64,000 bases of DNA from Verrucomicrobiota bacterium (GTDB lineage: Bacteria; Verrucomicrobiota; Verrucomicrobiia; Opitutales; Opitutaceae): assembly GCA_023416735.1 (NCBI GenBank), contig JAEZGX010000012.1, forward strand, positions 1 to 64,000, given 5' to 3'. A program made the position numbers and the translations under genes. A model generated the notes under the pieces. It was given only the letters and a program-made list of their open reading frames with translations. It searched no databases and was not told the origin of the DNA. Below, in pieces: positions 8,888-19,059 of the stretch (position 1 is its first letter; each line of letters starts with the position of its first letter).

Positions 8888-11820
8888 GCGAATCCTCCGA
8901 CGTCCGCTCTGCACTCCTTCATCTGGGCCCGCGAGTTAGCCGGCGCGTCTTTCTACGCCTCGCCGGACTTGCCACCGCCGCCCTTTCCAGCACCCGAATG
9001 TTCTCCTCTGACGTTTCTCCACGTAGCATCTCCGATGACGCCGTCGATCCCTCCGCGCTGCCGATCTGGTGCGACGAACACGGGCTAGGCCGAAACGTCT
9101 TCGCGCATTTCCGCCTTTCCCTTGTTCTAAGCACCGCCCCTGCGCAGGGGGAGCTACACCTCTTTGCCGACACCCGCTATCGCCTGCGCGTAAACGGCAG
9201 AATTGTGAGCTACGGTCCCGGTGCGTTCCTCATCGCGTATCCAGAATTCGACTCCATCGATCTCACGCCGTGGCTGTGCGAGGGCGAAAACGAGATTGCC
9301 GTCGAAGTGAATTCGCGCGGCGACAGCTCGTTCCAAGCCGAGCCCTCTCGTGGAGGCTTCGTCGCCTGGGGCCAGGTGCGCGCCGCAGACGGCGCGGTGC
9401 TCGGGGATCTTGCCACGCCGGGAAGTTGGGAGGCGCGTCGCTCACCGGCCTGGGCCGCCGAGTCTCCACCGTTCAGCTTCGCGCAAGGACCGGTTGAAAT
9501 CGTATCGCTCGCCGCGCTGCCCGCGGACGGAAACGCGGTGGACCACTCAGCCCCAGACTGGCACGCGCCGGCGATCGTTCCTCGTTCGCACTGGGGCGCA
9601 TTGACGCCGCGATCGGTGCCGAAGCCAACCTTCGACCTGTGGAAACCGCAACGCATTCTCACGCTCGCTCCTCTAGCGAGCCCACAGTTCCGGGTTTCCG
9701 CCCATCGAAGTTTGCCGCGGTCCGAGCCTTCCACCGTCGAGCAACGCTTCGCCGCCGCCGTTTGGCTTCACGCCAAGCGATCGATCGAAACCGTTCTGTC
9801 GACTAACCTCGGAGACTACTGGCTCAACGGTGAACGACTCACCGCCATCGAAGGCGATTCACGCGTGCTGGAATCGCGCTGGCCCGTCCGCCTGCAATCC
9901 GGATGGAACCTCCTCTACGCCGAGCTTCCCGCCCCGGGACGTTTGATCGGCCTGGTCATCGGCTGGCCGCATGGCGACGACATCGAAGCGCACGCGCTCC
10001 CCGAATTCGGTGACCACGCGAACAAAATACGTCTCACTCCGCTCCTGCCGATCGCGCGCTTGCACGCGCTCCGTGGCTCGGTGCCGACGAGCGCCGCAGA
10101 CCTCGAGCGTTTCGGCGCCACACTCGATTCCGGCGAGAATCACACGGCCTTTCTGTCGCGCGAAGTCGCGTGGGATACGCCGATCCCGACCGAGCTGGCA
10201 AACCCGGCCGACGTGGACGAGCGCGAGATCCCCCGCAGTCCCGCCGGCGAGGGAATCGTCGTGTATGATTTCGGCCGCGAGTTTATCGGCCACATCTTGC
10301 TCGAGATCGACGCCCCCAAGGGCGGCATCGTCGACGTAACCAACGAAGAACTACAGCGTGCGGACGGCGCGGTGCGAATGTTTCAACCGAACGCCGGCAT
10401 CAATCCCGTCGATCGCATCCATCTTCGTCACGGGCTGAGTCGTTGGGAGGGATTTCACGCCCGCGGTGGACGTCTCGTGCAACTGACCGTGCGCTCGAGC
10501 GGCCCGGTCGTGATTCGCACGATCGCGCTTCGCAATGCACTCGTGCGTGTGCCAGCGTCCGGTGCGTTCGCGTGCAGCGATCCCGTGTTCGATTGGGCCT
10601 GGACGACCGGCGTCGCCACGCTCGAAGCGAGTCTCACCGACGGCTGGGTCGATCCCTGGCGCGAGCAGGGCCTCTACATCGGCGACGTGCTCGTCGAATA
10701 TCTCGCACATCGCGCGTGGAGCCGGGACACCACGCACATCGTTCGCGCGCTGCGGATGTGGGCCCGCGCTCAACTCCCGAACGGCCAGCTTCAAGCCGTC
10801 GTGCCCAGCTACTTCCTGCGTCCGCACGCCGATTACACGCTGCTGTGGATCGTGATCTTGCGCGACTACGTTCGCCACACCGGCGACCGGGCGCTCGCGG
10901 ACGAACTCTGGCCCTGCGTGGAACGAATCTGGCAGAGCAGCGCATGGAAGTCCGATGCGCACGGTCTTTGGTCGGGCGACGGCGTGAATGTTTTCGGCGA
11001 CTGGGGCGCCACGGAAGCCGCCATCGAAGGCGACGCCAACGGCATCCTCAACGCCTTCCGCGTCGGCGCTCTGGATGCGAGCGCCGAACTGGCGATCGCC
11101 TGCAATCGGCCGGACCGCGCCACGCAGTTTAAGCGCGAACGAGAAAACGTCGCTGCCGCTTTTCGCCGTGTGCTCTGGGACGAGCAAAAGAACGCTTTCG
11201 CGCCGTGCATGCGCGACGGTGCATTCGTCGACACCTTTGCGGGTCATGCGAACGCCCTCGCGCTCCTCTACCGCATCGCGGCACCCGAACAGGAGTCAGG
11301 CGCGCTCGCTCTCGTCCGGACCGCCATCGCTCGCGCGGCTGCTGCTCCACTGCAATGCGTGCGACGCGGCGGACACCTCGAGCTGTATTTTCTTCACTAC
11401 GTGCTCGAACTTTTCGGCGAACGCGGGCTGCACGCGGACGCGGAGAATGTCATTCAACACTTCTGGGGCATGCAGCGCGACCACGGCGCGTGGTGCTTGT
11501 GGGAAGCGTTCTACCGCGGGCTGCGCCAGCAAGACAGCCAGTGCCATGGCTGGTCCGCCGGACCGAGTGTTTACTTCCATCGCTTTGTTCTCGGCATCGA
11601 AGCCACACCCGATCACGTGACGATCACGCCGTCGTCCGCAACCCTCACCCAGGCGCAAGGCGTGCACCCGCATCCGCGCGGCGATATTGCGGTGAACTGG
11701 CGCGTCGCCGGCGATGCGTTCCACCTCGAAGTCGACCTCCCGACGGGCGTCACGCACGAGGTCCGGCCGGGCGCGACGTTCGCCCACCTTTCGCCGCGCG
11801 TCTCCGTCCGTATCCGTTAA
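8884..11820 (+). CDS. Tat-exported alpha-L-rhamnosidase, GH78-like
   Basis: A 978-residue glycoside hydrolase of the alpha-L-rhamnosidase (GH78) type, predicted to remove terminal rhamnose from an oligosaccharide. The N-terminus has a twin-arginine signal, SRRVFLRLAG (residues 19-28), so export through Tat to the periplasm is expected. N-terminal beta-sandwich domains precede an (alpha/alpha)6 catalytic region; TDGWVDPWREQGLYIGD (about 585-601) lines up with the catalytic D-x-P-x-R-E-x-x-x-x-G-D segment. Near the C-terminus QCHGWSAGPSVYF matches the S/C-H-G-W-S segment common in the family. The start is a GTG inside the stop of the propeller gene (GTGA overlap). Only 19 bp separate its end from the convergent symporter gene. 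Confidence 0.88.
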   Translation: MSESSDVRSALLHLGPRVSRRVFLRLAGLATAALSSTRMFSSDVSPRSISDDAVDPSALPIWCDEHGLGRNVFAHFRLSLVLSTAPAQGELHLFADTRYRLRVNGRIVSYGPGAFLIAYPEFDSIDLTPWLCEGENEIAVEVNSRGDSSFQAEPSRGGFVAWGQVRAADGAVLGDLATPGSWEARRSPAWAAESPPFSFAQGPVEIVSLAALPADGNAVDHSAPDWHAPAIVPRSHWGALTPRSVPKPTFDLWKPQRILTLAPLASPQFRVSAHRSLPRSEPSTVEQRFAAAVWLHAKRSIETVLSTNLGDYWLNGERLTAIEGDSRVLESRWPVRLQSGWNLLYAELPAPGRLIGLVIGWPHGDDIEAHALPEFGDHANKIRLTPLLPIARLHALRGSVPTSAADLERFGATLDSGENHTAFLSREVAWDTPIPTELANPADVDEREIPRSPAGEGIVVYDFGREFIGHILLEIDAPKGGIVDVTNEELQRADGAVRMFQPNAGINPVDRIHLRHGLSRWEGFHARGGRLVQLTVRSSGPVVIRTIALRNALVRVPASGAFACSDPVFDWAWTTGVATLEASLTDGWVDPWREQGLYIGDVLVEYLAHRAWSRDTTHIVRALRMWARAQLPNGQLQAVVPSYFLRPHADYTLLWIVILRDYVRHTGDRALADELWPCVERIWQSSAWKSDAHGLWSGDGVNVFGDWGATEAAIEGDANGILNAFRVGALDASAELAIACNRPDRATQFKRERENVAAAFRRVLWDEQKNAFAPCMRDGAFVDTFAGHANALALLYRIAAPEQESGALALVRTAIARAAAAPLQCVRRGGHLELYFLHYVLELFGERGLHADAENVIQHFWGMQRDHGAWCLWEAFYRGLRQQDSQCHGWSAGPSVYFHRFVLGIEATPDHVTITPSSATLTQAQGVHPHPRGDIAVNWRVAGDAFHLEVDLPTGVTHEVRPGATFAHLSPRVSVRIR

Positions 11821-11829
11821 CCGGAGACG
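11799..11829. terminator. hairpin between convergent genes
   Basis: CGTCTCCG at 11799-11806 pairs exactly with CGGAGACG at 11822-11829 over a 15-base loop, spanning the rhamnosidase stop and the 19-bp gap before the symporter end. It is placed to act in both directions, but lacks T-tracts. Confidence 0.45.
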
Positions 11830-11839
11830 TTGTCGCGCT

Positions 11840-13219
11840 TCAGCGGCGGGTGGCTGCTGGAGCCGGCGCCGGAACGATCGGTGCATCGGTGGCGGTTTTC
11901 GGCCGCCGCTTCACGAATCCCGTCTTTTCCCAGTGCGCGAACAGATATAGGTAGGCGATGCCGATCAGCCCCATGACGAAGAGATAATGGTAGGCGGACA
12001 TGTAGTTGTAACGTCCCTCCGGCAGGCCATAGAGCCACCCCGAGCTGAACGAGATCCACAACCCCATCGAGTTCGCCTGCACGAACTGCACGACACCAAA
12101 AACGATCGCGAGCCCGCACGACAACGTTCCCAGCCGGTTTGTCGATACGTAGTCGAAGAGCAACGGCACCGCGGCCACGATCATCAGCTTCTGCACCGCT
12201 CCGCGGATCAGCCCCAGCAACACCACCATGTGAAACGGCGGCAGCGCGTTCTCCGCGATGTATTCCGCGTAGATGTAGAAGAACACCTTCAACCCAAGCA
12301 CCGACGCGAGGCCCACTTTCAGCAGCGTGAGCCGGTCGAACTTGTCCGACGCCCACCCGCCCAGCGGCACCACCAGCAGCGCGATCATCATGCCATAGCT
12401 CATGATCTCGCCGTATTCAGATTTTGAATAATTCCACTGCTCCGTGATCAGCAGCGCCTCGAATTGGTCCAGCCCGACCCATAGGTTCATCACCACGTAG
12501 CCAAGCCCGAAAAGCGGCAGGAGATCGCGCGCGAACAAGCCCTTCAACAAGCTCCAGACGCCCACGTCGCGCAGCCGCTTCGCCTCCGCACCGGCAGGCT
12601 TCACCTCTTCGACGCACCACAACACCAGCGCCGCCGACCCCATTAGAACGACAGCATTCACGCCATAGATGAGCGTCTCACCCGAGAACGAGAACCCTCC
12701 CGGCAACACGAAGCTTCGGTCGAACTGCCCGATCAGGGCGTAGAAAAACAGAATGAAGCAGCCGCTCTGAATCCATTGCCGGATGGCTCCCGCGCGTCCG
12801 CGTTGCGCCGGCGGTATCACCTCCATCGTCAACGGCTCCCACGGGTGCACGAGATGGAAGACCAGTTGGTAGAATAGCACGCTCACGGCGAAGCCCCACA
12901 AGAACCCCACGTGCGGCAGGAAGAGCGAAACGACGCCCGCGAAGAAAAACCCGAGGATGAGAAATGGCCGGCGTCGGCCATAACGGGTCCAGATCCGGTC
13001 GCTCACCAGCGAGCCGATCGATCCGGTCAGCAGCCCGCACGCAAAGTTCAAGCTGGTGATGAACCCGATGAGCGCCGGATCATCCGTGAACTTTCGCAGC
13101 GTGAACACCATCGCTGACTTGCTGATGTTGTTGTGAAACTCGTAAGCCGCCCAAGGCAGCAGAATCACCGCCACAGTGAGCCACGACACCTTCGGCTGCT
13201 GCGTCAGGATCTTCTTCAT
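11840..13219 (-). CDS. MFS / GPH-type sugar:cation symporter
   Basis: A membrane transporter of about 459 residues, probably with 12 transmembrane helices, of the glycoside-pentoside-hexuronide symporter group in the major facilitator superfamily. SDRIWTRYGRRRPFLILG fits the conserved D-R-x-x-x-R-x-GRRRP loop between helices 2 and 3. It likely brings a mono- or oligosaccharide released by the nearby hydrolases across the inner membrane. The ATG at 13219 is chosen over one 12 codons upstream because GGAGG sits 8 bases before it. It lies 195 bp downstream of the GH140-like gene on the same strand, and that gap contains an operator-like repeat, so it may have its own promoter. Confidence 0.9.
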   Translation of the reverse strand: MKKILTQQPKVSWLTVAVILLPWAAYEFHNNISKSAMVFTLRKFTDDPALIGFITSLNFACGLLTGSIGSLVSDRIWTRYGRRRPFLILGFFFAGVVSLFLPHVGFLWGFAVSVLFYQLVFHLVHPWEPLTMEVIPPAQRGRAGAIRQWIQSGCFILFFYALIGQFDRSFVLPGGFSFSGETLIYGVNAVVLMGSAALVLWCVEEVKPAGAEAKRLRDVGVWSLLKGLFARDLLPLFGLGYVVMNLWVGLDQFEALLITEQWNYSKSEYGEIMSYGMMIALLVVPLGGWASDKFDRLTLLKVGLASVLGLKVFFYIYAEYIAENALPPFHMVVLLGLIRGAVQKLMIVAAVPLLFDYVSTNRLGTLSCGLAIVFGVVQFVQANSMGLWISFSSGWLYGLPEGRYNYMSAYHYLFVMGLIGIAYLYLFAHWEKTGFVKRRPKTATDAPIVPAPAPAATRR

Positions 13220-13227
13220 CGCACGCA

Positions 13228-13232
13228 CCTCC
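13228..13232 (-). promoter_or_regulatory. ribosome binding site deciding the symporter start
   Basis: GGAGG on the minus strand, 8 bases upstream of the ATG at 13219. It favours this codon over the in-frame ATG at 13255. Recognisable Shine-Dalgarno sequences are uncommon in this window, which makes this one informative. Confidence 0.7.
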
Positions 13233-13371
13233 ACGAACGCAGGCGTAAGGGACATGAGAGTCGGAACTCCGCACTCATTGCGCAGCCATTAACCTTGGGG
13301 GTGGAAAGCATCACCGGTGTTAGTCTGCTAGGGAAACTACATCGTCCAGCGAGTAAGACCAACGCCCTCTC

Positions 13372-13387
13372 GTTCGTCCGGATGCAC
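13372..13387. promoter_or_regulatory. operator-like inverted repeat, site 2
   Basis: GTTCGTC-CG-GATGCAC fits GTTCRTC-N2-GATGAAC at 13 of 14 arm positions and shares 13 identical bases with the site at 6867. It lies in the gap between the GH140-like gene and the symporter gene, about 155 bp before the symporter start. Confidence 0.5.
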
Positions 13388-13414
13388 AGCGCAACGCAGT
13401 GCGCCCTTCCGCGG

Positions 13415-14899
13415 CTAGGGGCTACCAGCCGTGTCTCGCGCCGGAGCCGTTCCCGGCGGCGGGTAGTTCGCCGCTTCATCGTCGATCACCAACACCCAGT
13501 CCGGCCCGCCCCAACCCGGCCGCACGCGCTGTTCGTCGGGCCGTCGGTAGCGACCCGTGTTGGTTGTTTCATCGATCAATCGTGCTTCGCCCGTCCGCGG
13601 ATCAAACCACCACGCTCGCAAGCGCTCACCGGCGATCACAGACGTGTCGATCTCGAGGTCTCGTGAAATCGGCAGATAGACCATGATGGTCGTGGCATTC
13701 TTCTGCCCGGCGCTTCCGTCGCGCGTCACCTGGACGTGATCGGTGTCCATGCCGAGGTCCTTCACCAGGCTTTGATCCGGCACCCGCGACAAAAATGGAC
13801 GCGATTCGATCAGCGCACGCAGGTGCTGCATTTGACCGGCACCGGGCGCGTTCAAACCCTCCTGCCAGCTCGTCGAAACATCCAGAATCGGCGTGTCCTG
13901 CCCTGGCCGATACACCTGCCACACGCTGTGATGGCCGTAGGTATGTCCGAACGCCCCGGCGAACACCGCCCAATACGCTGCCTTCCGCACATCGTAGTCT
14001 GTGAACCGCGGATTCGCCGGATCAAACGCCGCCGGATGATCTTCGTAAGCCGGTTCCGCATCGAACACCGGCCGGATCGGCTGCGCGTCATACTCGCGCT
14101 CGATCATCTGCCAGTTGCGTGTCGAAAACCGCGCGTGGCCCGACTGGATCAGATTGAAGTCCAACCACGGCGCATCCCGCCAATATCGCGCCGCCGACGC
14201 GTAGCCCTGGCAGTGATACGTCATCAGCGAACGCGTATCGTGCTTTCGAATACCCGCGGCCAGGGCGTTCCAGATGGGCTCGTGGCCGACGGGACTGCGA
14301 TCGCCACCGAGCATCCAGATCACATTGGTCCGCTCGCGATACCGGCGGCCGAGGGACTCGCCATACGCGTGAGCGTTCTCGACGTTGAACGGATGATAGT
14401 TCTTGAACCGCGGATGCGGCTTGTCCTCCACATGCGATCCCCATGTCGGCAACAGCGCCACGTAGAGCCCTCGCTCCTCCGCTCGTTGCAGGGTGTAGTC
14501 GACCAGTTCGAAGAACGCTTCGTTCGGTCGCGCGGGATTTAGCGCGTGCAATGGCAAATGTCCCTCGCGATTCGGCGTCTCCAGTCCATCGAGCTCGCCG
14601 AGGAGCACGCATTGCACGACCGTGAACCGCTTCGCCGCCCGGTCGGCGAGGTAGCGATCGATCTCGCCGCGATCCATGCGATACAGCATCTGCCAGGCAG
14701 TATCACCAAGATAGAAGAACGGGACGCCTTCCTCCACTACGAGGAAGCGCCCGTTCTCGCTCACCATTAGCCGTGGCAACGCTGCCGTCGCCACGGGCGT
14801 GAGCGCTATCAGTAGAAGGAAAACGCATCCAACCAGCGTGACCGACCGGCAGCTAACCCCCATCCGGCCGCTTCCACCCTGTCGTTCGTTTTCCTTCAT
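13415..14899 (-). CDS. GH140-like glycoside hydrolase (DUF4038 type)
   Basis: About 494 residues with a signal peptide (hydrophobic stretch LVGCVFLLLIAL before TPVATA). GVPFFYLGDTAWQMLYR and the following YLADRAAKRFTVVQ match the start of the DUF4038 (alpha/beta)8 barrel found in GH140, whose founding member is an apiosidase acting on rhamnogalacturonan II. NVIWMLGGDRSP and the later RPVFDAEPAYED carry acidic residues that are plausible catalytic groups. The C-terminal part (RLRAWWFDPRTGEARLIDE) resembles the putative collagen-binding domain that commonly follows. Start: an ATG at 14899, preceded by an in-frame GTG. It begins 6 bp after the stop of receptor B, so the two form an operon. Apiose specificity is a family-level guess. 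Confidence 0.82.
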   Translation of the reverse strand: MKENERQGGSGRMGVSCRSVTLVGCVFLLLIALTPVATAALPRLMVSENGRFLVVEEGVPFFYLGDTAWQMLYRMDRGEIDRYLADRAAKRFTVVQCVLLGELDGLETPNREGHLPLHALNPARPNEAFFELVDYTLQRAEERGLYVALLPTWGSHVEDKPHPRFKNYHPFNVENAHAYGESLGRRYRERTNVIWMLGGDRSPVGHEPIWNALAAGIRKHDTRSLMTYHCQGYASAARYWRDAPWLDFNLIQSGHARFSTRNWQMIEREYDAQPIRPVFDAEPAYEDHPAAFDPANPRFTDYDVRKAAYWAVFAGAFGHTYGHHSVWQVYRPGQDTPILDVSTSWQEGLNAPGAGQMQHLRALIESRPFLSRVPDQSLVKDLGMDTDHVQVTRDGSAGQKNATTIMVYLPISRDLEIDTSVIAGERLRAWWFDPRTGEARLIDETTNTGRYRRPDEQRVRPGWGGPDWVLVIDDEAANYPPPGTAPARDTAGSP

Positions 14900-14905
14900 C
14901 ACTGA

Positions 14906-17848
14906 CTAGAAGCTGAGGGTGGCCGTGAGTCGATACGTGCGCGGCACCGGCAGATAGATCGTGTAAGCCACGCCATCACGCAGCAGCCCGCGATCTTCAA
15001 AGGTTTGGCGAACCGCACCGGACGGCTCTGCTCCTGCCACCGGCTGCGGATCCTGCAAATCGAAGAGGTTGTCGATATTGAGCTGCAGCTTCAGCCGGAA
15101 GCGATCGTTGAGCTTGCGATGGTAGGAAATCATCGCGTTCCCCAGGAAGTAGTCGGGTGCATAGACGGGTTGCTCGTCGGTCACGGTGCGATACGCGATC
15201 AGCGATCTGCCGCGATATTGCACGCCGGCTCCAAACGCGAGGCCCTTGAGCGGCCCGTCATTGTTGAAGCTGTAGCGGCCAAAGAAATTCGCCGTCGTTT
15301 CACGATCCTGGAACGGCGAACGTCCTTCGGGCGCCGTCAGCACCACCATCAGATCGTCGAGCGCCTGAATCAGGCTGCCCACCGTCGAGCCCGCCGGCAC
15401 GCCCGGCTGCTCGATCGGGGTGCTTTGGTCCGCGGCGAGCCAGGTCGCACGGTTGTCCGCCAGATACTTTTTGCCCCACGGGAAAAGACGGCTGCTGACC
15501 GTTTCGGCATTCTTGTAGTTGAACGTGAGCGTGATTTGCGGGGTTGGATTGGCCGTGAGCTCGAACTCGTAACCCTCGCTCTGCAGGCTCCGCGTGTCGC
15601 GACCGCCAAGGTCCACCGTCTGCCCCATCGCGTTCCAGATCGCTTCGGACCAAACGAAGAAGTTGCCGTCCATCGCCACGTTCTGATTCGCATCCGCCGT
15701 CTCATACCAGCCGAGCGACGCACCGATCTTGCCATCAAACAGCCAGAACTTCACGCCCGCATCCGTGCCTTCGCCGGAACGATTGCCGATCGAGGTGAGA
15801 TTGCCGATCGGCCCAATGACTTCGTCGGCGCCGTTGTCCTGAAAATTGTTCGCGCGATTATAGTAGAGCGACAACCGGTTCGGCAGCACATGAAAGACCA
15901 CGCCGCGCGTGAAGGTGTCGCCTTTGACCGAACGGAGCAGCCCGCTGCGCTGAAACCCGCGCACCGCGGCCGTGCCCGGCTCCGCCGCCGGCGTGGAATT
16001 ATAAAGATCCTCTTCGTCCGTGCGCCAGCCGAAGAGCCCGACGATGCGGTCGTCCCAGAAATAATTTTGCATCGCGAACATCGAGGTTTGCGTCTCGTTG
16101 CGGCTCCACTCCCAGATGCGATTCTCGAGCGACGGCTGCACCATGGCTCCAGGCTGATTCGCCATCGGGCGGACGCCGGCAGACGCGAGCGCGGCGAAGG
16201 GATCGCCCAGGCCACGGTCCACCTCGTTCGCCGCGAACGGGTCGTAGTAGTTGCCCCAGAAGATGCGGTTGTCGTTGTGGAAATACGACGCCTGCGCCCG
16301 CGTGGAATGGCTGTTCACCCAACGGCCGGTGCGTCGCTCGCTCTCGTAACCTTTTTCCGAATACAAGGCGGCGAGCCGGTGGTGGCCGAGAATACGAGCC
16401 CAGCGCGAGTCCTCCAGCACCTCTTCGAAATTGAGGGTGTAGGCCGCAGTCGCGCGGCGCTCCTCGCGGAAATACTTCCGCCAGATATGGCTGTCCTGGC
16501 CAAAGCCTCCGTTCGAGATGAGCACCGTCTTCCCAAAGTTCGGGTTCGTCACCATTCCGGTCTGCACTCCATTGGCATCGAAGGTTGGAAGATAAGAGTT
16601 CGCGTCCTTCCGAACCCGATACGTCCCGAAATTCATCGGCGAAATGATGCTTCGCTGCTCATACTCACCGGACGCGGCGAGTTCGATGAAGAGGTTGCGC
16701 CCGATCTGCTGCTCGATGAACACGCTGCCAACCTTGGCATCCGAGTCGCTGCGCGCGCCCGCGCCGAGCGGGTTCGCGTCGCGCGGCACCACGCTGAAAT
16801 CGAGCACGTTCGGCGGGGTGTTCAGACCCGGGATCGCAGGCGTCGCACCGTCCGACCAGCGAAACTGCTGCGCGCCGGCATTCCACACGAACTGATCCGC
16901 CCACACGCCGTCCGCCATGAAAACAATCGCGCCGCCCGCTGCATTTACGGTGCCGGCAGGAGCCGTGCCCCAGGTGCTCGCGGTGTGGGCACCAGGCGAA
17001 CCGGCGAGCTCCCATCCGAGGTAGGCTTCGAACGGCGTCCATGGACGTGCCCGATTTTCCGAAATATCCATCCGCTCCGCCTCCACGCGAACGGTGGTCT
17101 TCTGGAACGGCCGCCACGTGCCGGCGATCGCCCCGCCCTTCTTGTCCTGAAATTCGAAGTCGCGATAGCCCTCCTTCTCCTGCCACAAGGCGTTCACGCG
17201 CACCGCAGCCTTCTCGCCGAGCGTTTGGTTGTAATCCAGCGATGCGCGGCGTTCGCCAAAACTTCCCGCCGACAACTGCACGGAGCCGAAATCGCGATCC
17301 AACCGTGCGCTCTTGGTCGTCGAGTTGATGATGCCCGCGGGCGAACCGATGCCAAAAAGCACCGAGTTCGGACCGCGCGAGAAATCGAGTCGTTCGGTGT
17401 TGTAGAAATCGACGTTCAAACCCGTCGCCATGTAATTGCGCGCTCGACCTGCGCCCGAGATGCCGCGCATGCGCGTTTGGAAATTGTTTTCGACGATGCC
17501 GTTTCCGGTCGTGTCGTAATCCGTCACCGTGTTCACCGCGAACTCAAGCGCGTCGTTCACCGTCACCGCCCCGAGGTCGTCGAGGAGCTCCTTCGTGAAC
17601 ACCGAGATCGGCGCCGCGAGATCTTTCAAATCGGTGTTGAGACGGCTGCCGGCAAGCGTGCTCGCGGCCGCATAGCCTTGGTCTTTTTTGCTGCTCACCA
17701 CGAAGGTGGAGAGCTCGACGATGCCTTGCTCGCGAGCGCCGGAATCGTTGGCGGCGGATTGCGCGAAAGCGGACAGATTCAGCGCGGCGGCGCCGACTGC
17801 GGCTGCGCTCCAGCTTCGGAGCCGGCGCGGAGTGAGGGAGTAGTTCAT
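14906..17848 (-). CDS. TonB-dependent outer-membrane receptor (B)
   Basis: A 980-residue TonB-dependent receptor. The signal peptide ends near LNLSAFAQS, followed by IVELSTFVVSSKKDQGY, a plug domain (SRLNTDLKDLAAPISVFTK) with the RGPNSVLFGIGSPAG segment typical of the family, and a long beta-barrel ending YRLTATLSF. It should carry an oligosaccharide into the periplasm. It is the first gene of a unit with the GH140-like hydrolase directly downstream, and two LacI genes lie upstream on the same strand. There is no SusD partner. The 161 bp before the start contain no clear operator of the GTTCRTC type and no Shine-Dalgarno sequence. Confidence 0.95.
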   Translation of the reverse strand: MNYSLTPRRLRSWSAAAVGAAALNLSAFAQSAANDSGAREQGIVELSTFVVSSKKDQGYAAASTLAGSRLNTDLKDLAAPISVFTKELLDDLGAVTVNDALEFAVNTVTDYDTTGNGIVENNFQTRMRGISGAGRARNYMATGLNVDFYNTERLDFSRGPNSVLFGIGSPAGIINSTTKSARLDRDFGSVQLSAGSFGERRASLDYNQTLGEKAAVRVNALWQEKEGYRDFEFQDKKGGAIAGTWRPFQKTTVRVEAERMDISENRARPWTPFEAYLGWELAGSPGAHTASTWGTAPAGTVNAAGGAIVFMADGVWADQFVWNAGAQQFRWSDGATPAIPGLNTPPNVLDFSVVPRDANPLGAGARSDSDAKVGSVFIEQQIGRNLFIELAASGEYEQRSIISPMNFGTYRVRKDANSYLPTFDANGVQTGMVTNPNFGKTVLISNGGFGQDSHIWRKYFREERRATAAYTLNFEEVLEDSRWARILGHHRLAALYSEKGYESERRTGRWVNSHSTRAQASYFHNDNRIFWGNYYDPFAANEVDRGLGDPFAALASAGVRPMANQPGAMVQPSLENRIWEWSRNETQTSMFAMQNYFWDDRIVGLFGWRTDEEDLYNSTPAAEPGTAAVRGFQRSGLLRSVKGDTFTRGVVFHVLPNRLSLYYNRANNFQDNGADEVIGPIGNLTSIGNRSGEGTDAGVKFWLFDGKIGASLGWYETADANQNVAMDGNFFVWSEAIWNAMGQTVDLGGRDTRSLQSEGYEFELTANPTPQITLTFNYKNAETVSSRLFPWGKKYLADNRATWLAADQSTPIEQPGVPAGSTVGSLIQALDDLMVVLTAPEGRSPFQDRETTANFFGRYSFNNDGPLKGLAFGAGVQYRGRSLIAYRTVTDEQPVYAPDYFLGNAMISYHRKLNDRFRLKLQLNIDNLFDLQDPQPVAGAEPSGAVRQTFEDRGLLRDGVAYTIYLPVPRTYRLTATLSF

Positions 17849-18009
17849 AGTGCGCGGACGGGGTTGGTTTGCTCGGACAGGAAAGCGGGCCTGCCCTGGC
17901 TTTCACGTAGGTCGCATGCCTCTCCCCGCCAACGGCGCGAAATCTGATCCTGTTTAAATGCCGTGTCGGCCGCTGCGAAAAGGCCCGCAAGAAACTGCGC
18001 GCCGGCGCG

Positions 18010-19038
18010 TCAGCGACGCCGGTTCGGCAGGGTTAAACCCTCGTGCCACTGCGGCTCGATGAGAAGTTTGCGCTGCACCTTGGGCACGCCCCACTCGTCC
18101 TCATTCATCGCCGCAACGAGCGCATCCACTCCGACACTACCGATGTTGCTCGTCTCGCGCTCGACTCCCGTGAGTTCGGGCGATTCGGCAACCACTACGC
18201 CGAGGCCTGCGAACGCCACATCGCCGGGGACGCTCCGCCCCGTCGACAAGATCCACTCGTGGACTCGCGAAATGAAACCGATCACGACCTCCGGCTTGTA
18301 GCGGTCGAGCCATCGCACGAAGCTGTCGCGATCGCGATGATCGCTCGTGAGCAGCGGGATTCGGTCTGCGGCTCGCAACCAGTCCTGCTGCGAAGCCAGC
18401 GACGCGCCCAGCCGCGCAGCGTCATCGAACGCCCGCGGTTGGTGCGACAAAATCGCGCCGCCCACGCGGCGATAACCGCGATCGATCACCGTCCGCCAAA
18501 CCACGCGCGTCGCCTGAAAAGTATCCGGCGCAATGGTGTGAAACGGCACCTCGACCCAACCCACATCCAGGCACACGACCGTGAATTTTTCCGCCGGCAG
18601 CTCGAGAATGCTCGGCCCCTCGATATTGGCGAACTGCGGCACCAGCAACCCACGGATCCCGCGGTGATGCAGCACGCGACTTGCTGCTCCGATCGTGGCA
18701 TAATCCGCGAGGTCGAAATCGTTCAGGATGTAGCCGCGTTCCTCCGCACGCCGCTTGGCCGCCGCCAGAAATCGGCGATGCGTGTCGTGATTCTCCATCC
18801 GGCTGTCGACCAGATACCCGAGCACCGCGCCGCTCCCCGTCTCGTGCCCCGCCCAACGCTGCCGCGCCAGCGTCGCGAGCGCCGGATCCGGCCGGTAGCC
18901 GAGTTTCTCCGCCATCGCCCGCACCGCGAGGCGCGTCGCTTTGGCGATGCTCGGATGATGACGCAGCGCCAGCGAAACGGTTGCCTTGCTGAGTTTGAGC
19001 CGCCGGCCGATGTCCTCCTGCGTGACGCGCCGCTTCAT
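18010..19038 (-). CDS. LacI-family transcriptional regulator (1)
   Basis: A 342-residue LacI-type regulator. Residues 1-60 are a helix-turn-helix (VTQEDIGRRLKLSKATVSLA) and hinge; the rest is a periplasmic-binding-protein-like sensor domain. After the helix-turn-helix it has LGYRPDPALATLARQRW, a hinge variant shared with the other two LacI proteins here. It probably senses a sugar and controls receptor B and the GH140-like gene 161 bp downstream, or wider parts of the cluster. It lies 21 bp downstream of the second LacI gene, so the two are likely co-transcribed. Confidence 0.92.
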   Translation of the reverse strand: MKRRVTQEDIGRRLKLSKATVSLALRHHPSIAKATRLAVRAMAEKLGYRPDPALATLARQRWAGHETGSGAVLGYLVDSRMENHDTHRRFLAAAKRRAEERGYILNDFDLADYATIGAASRVLHHRGIRGLLVPQFANIEGPSILELPAEKFTVVCLDVGWVEVPFHTIAPDTFQATRVVWRTVIDRGYRRVGGAILSHQPRAFDDAARLGASLASQQDWLRAADRIPLLTSDHRDRDSFVRWLDRYKPEVVIGFISRVHEWILSTGRSVPGDVAFAGLGVVVAESPELTGVERETSNIGSVGVDALVAAMNEDEWGVPKVQRKLLIEPQWHEGLTLPNRRR

Positions 19039-19059
19039 GTATCCACCGGTCGGATGCGC

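Noticed and set aside
15005..17947. 980-codon open frame on the plus strand opposite receptor B
   Set aside because: It covers almost exactly the receptor gene and has Arg-rich, low-complexity content; the minus strand encodes a complete TonB receptor.
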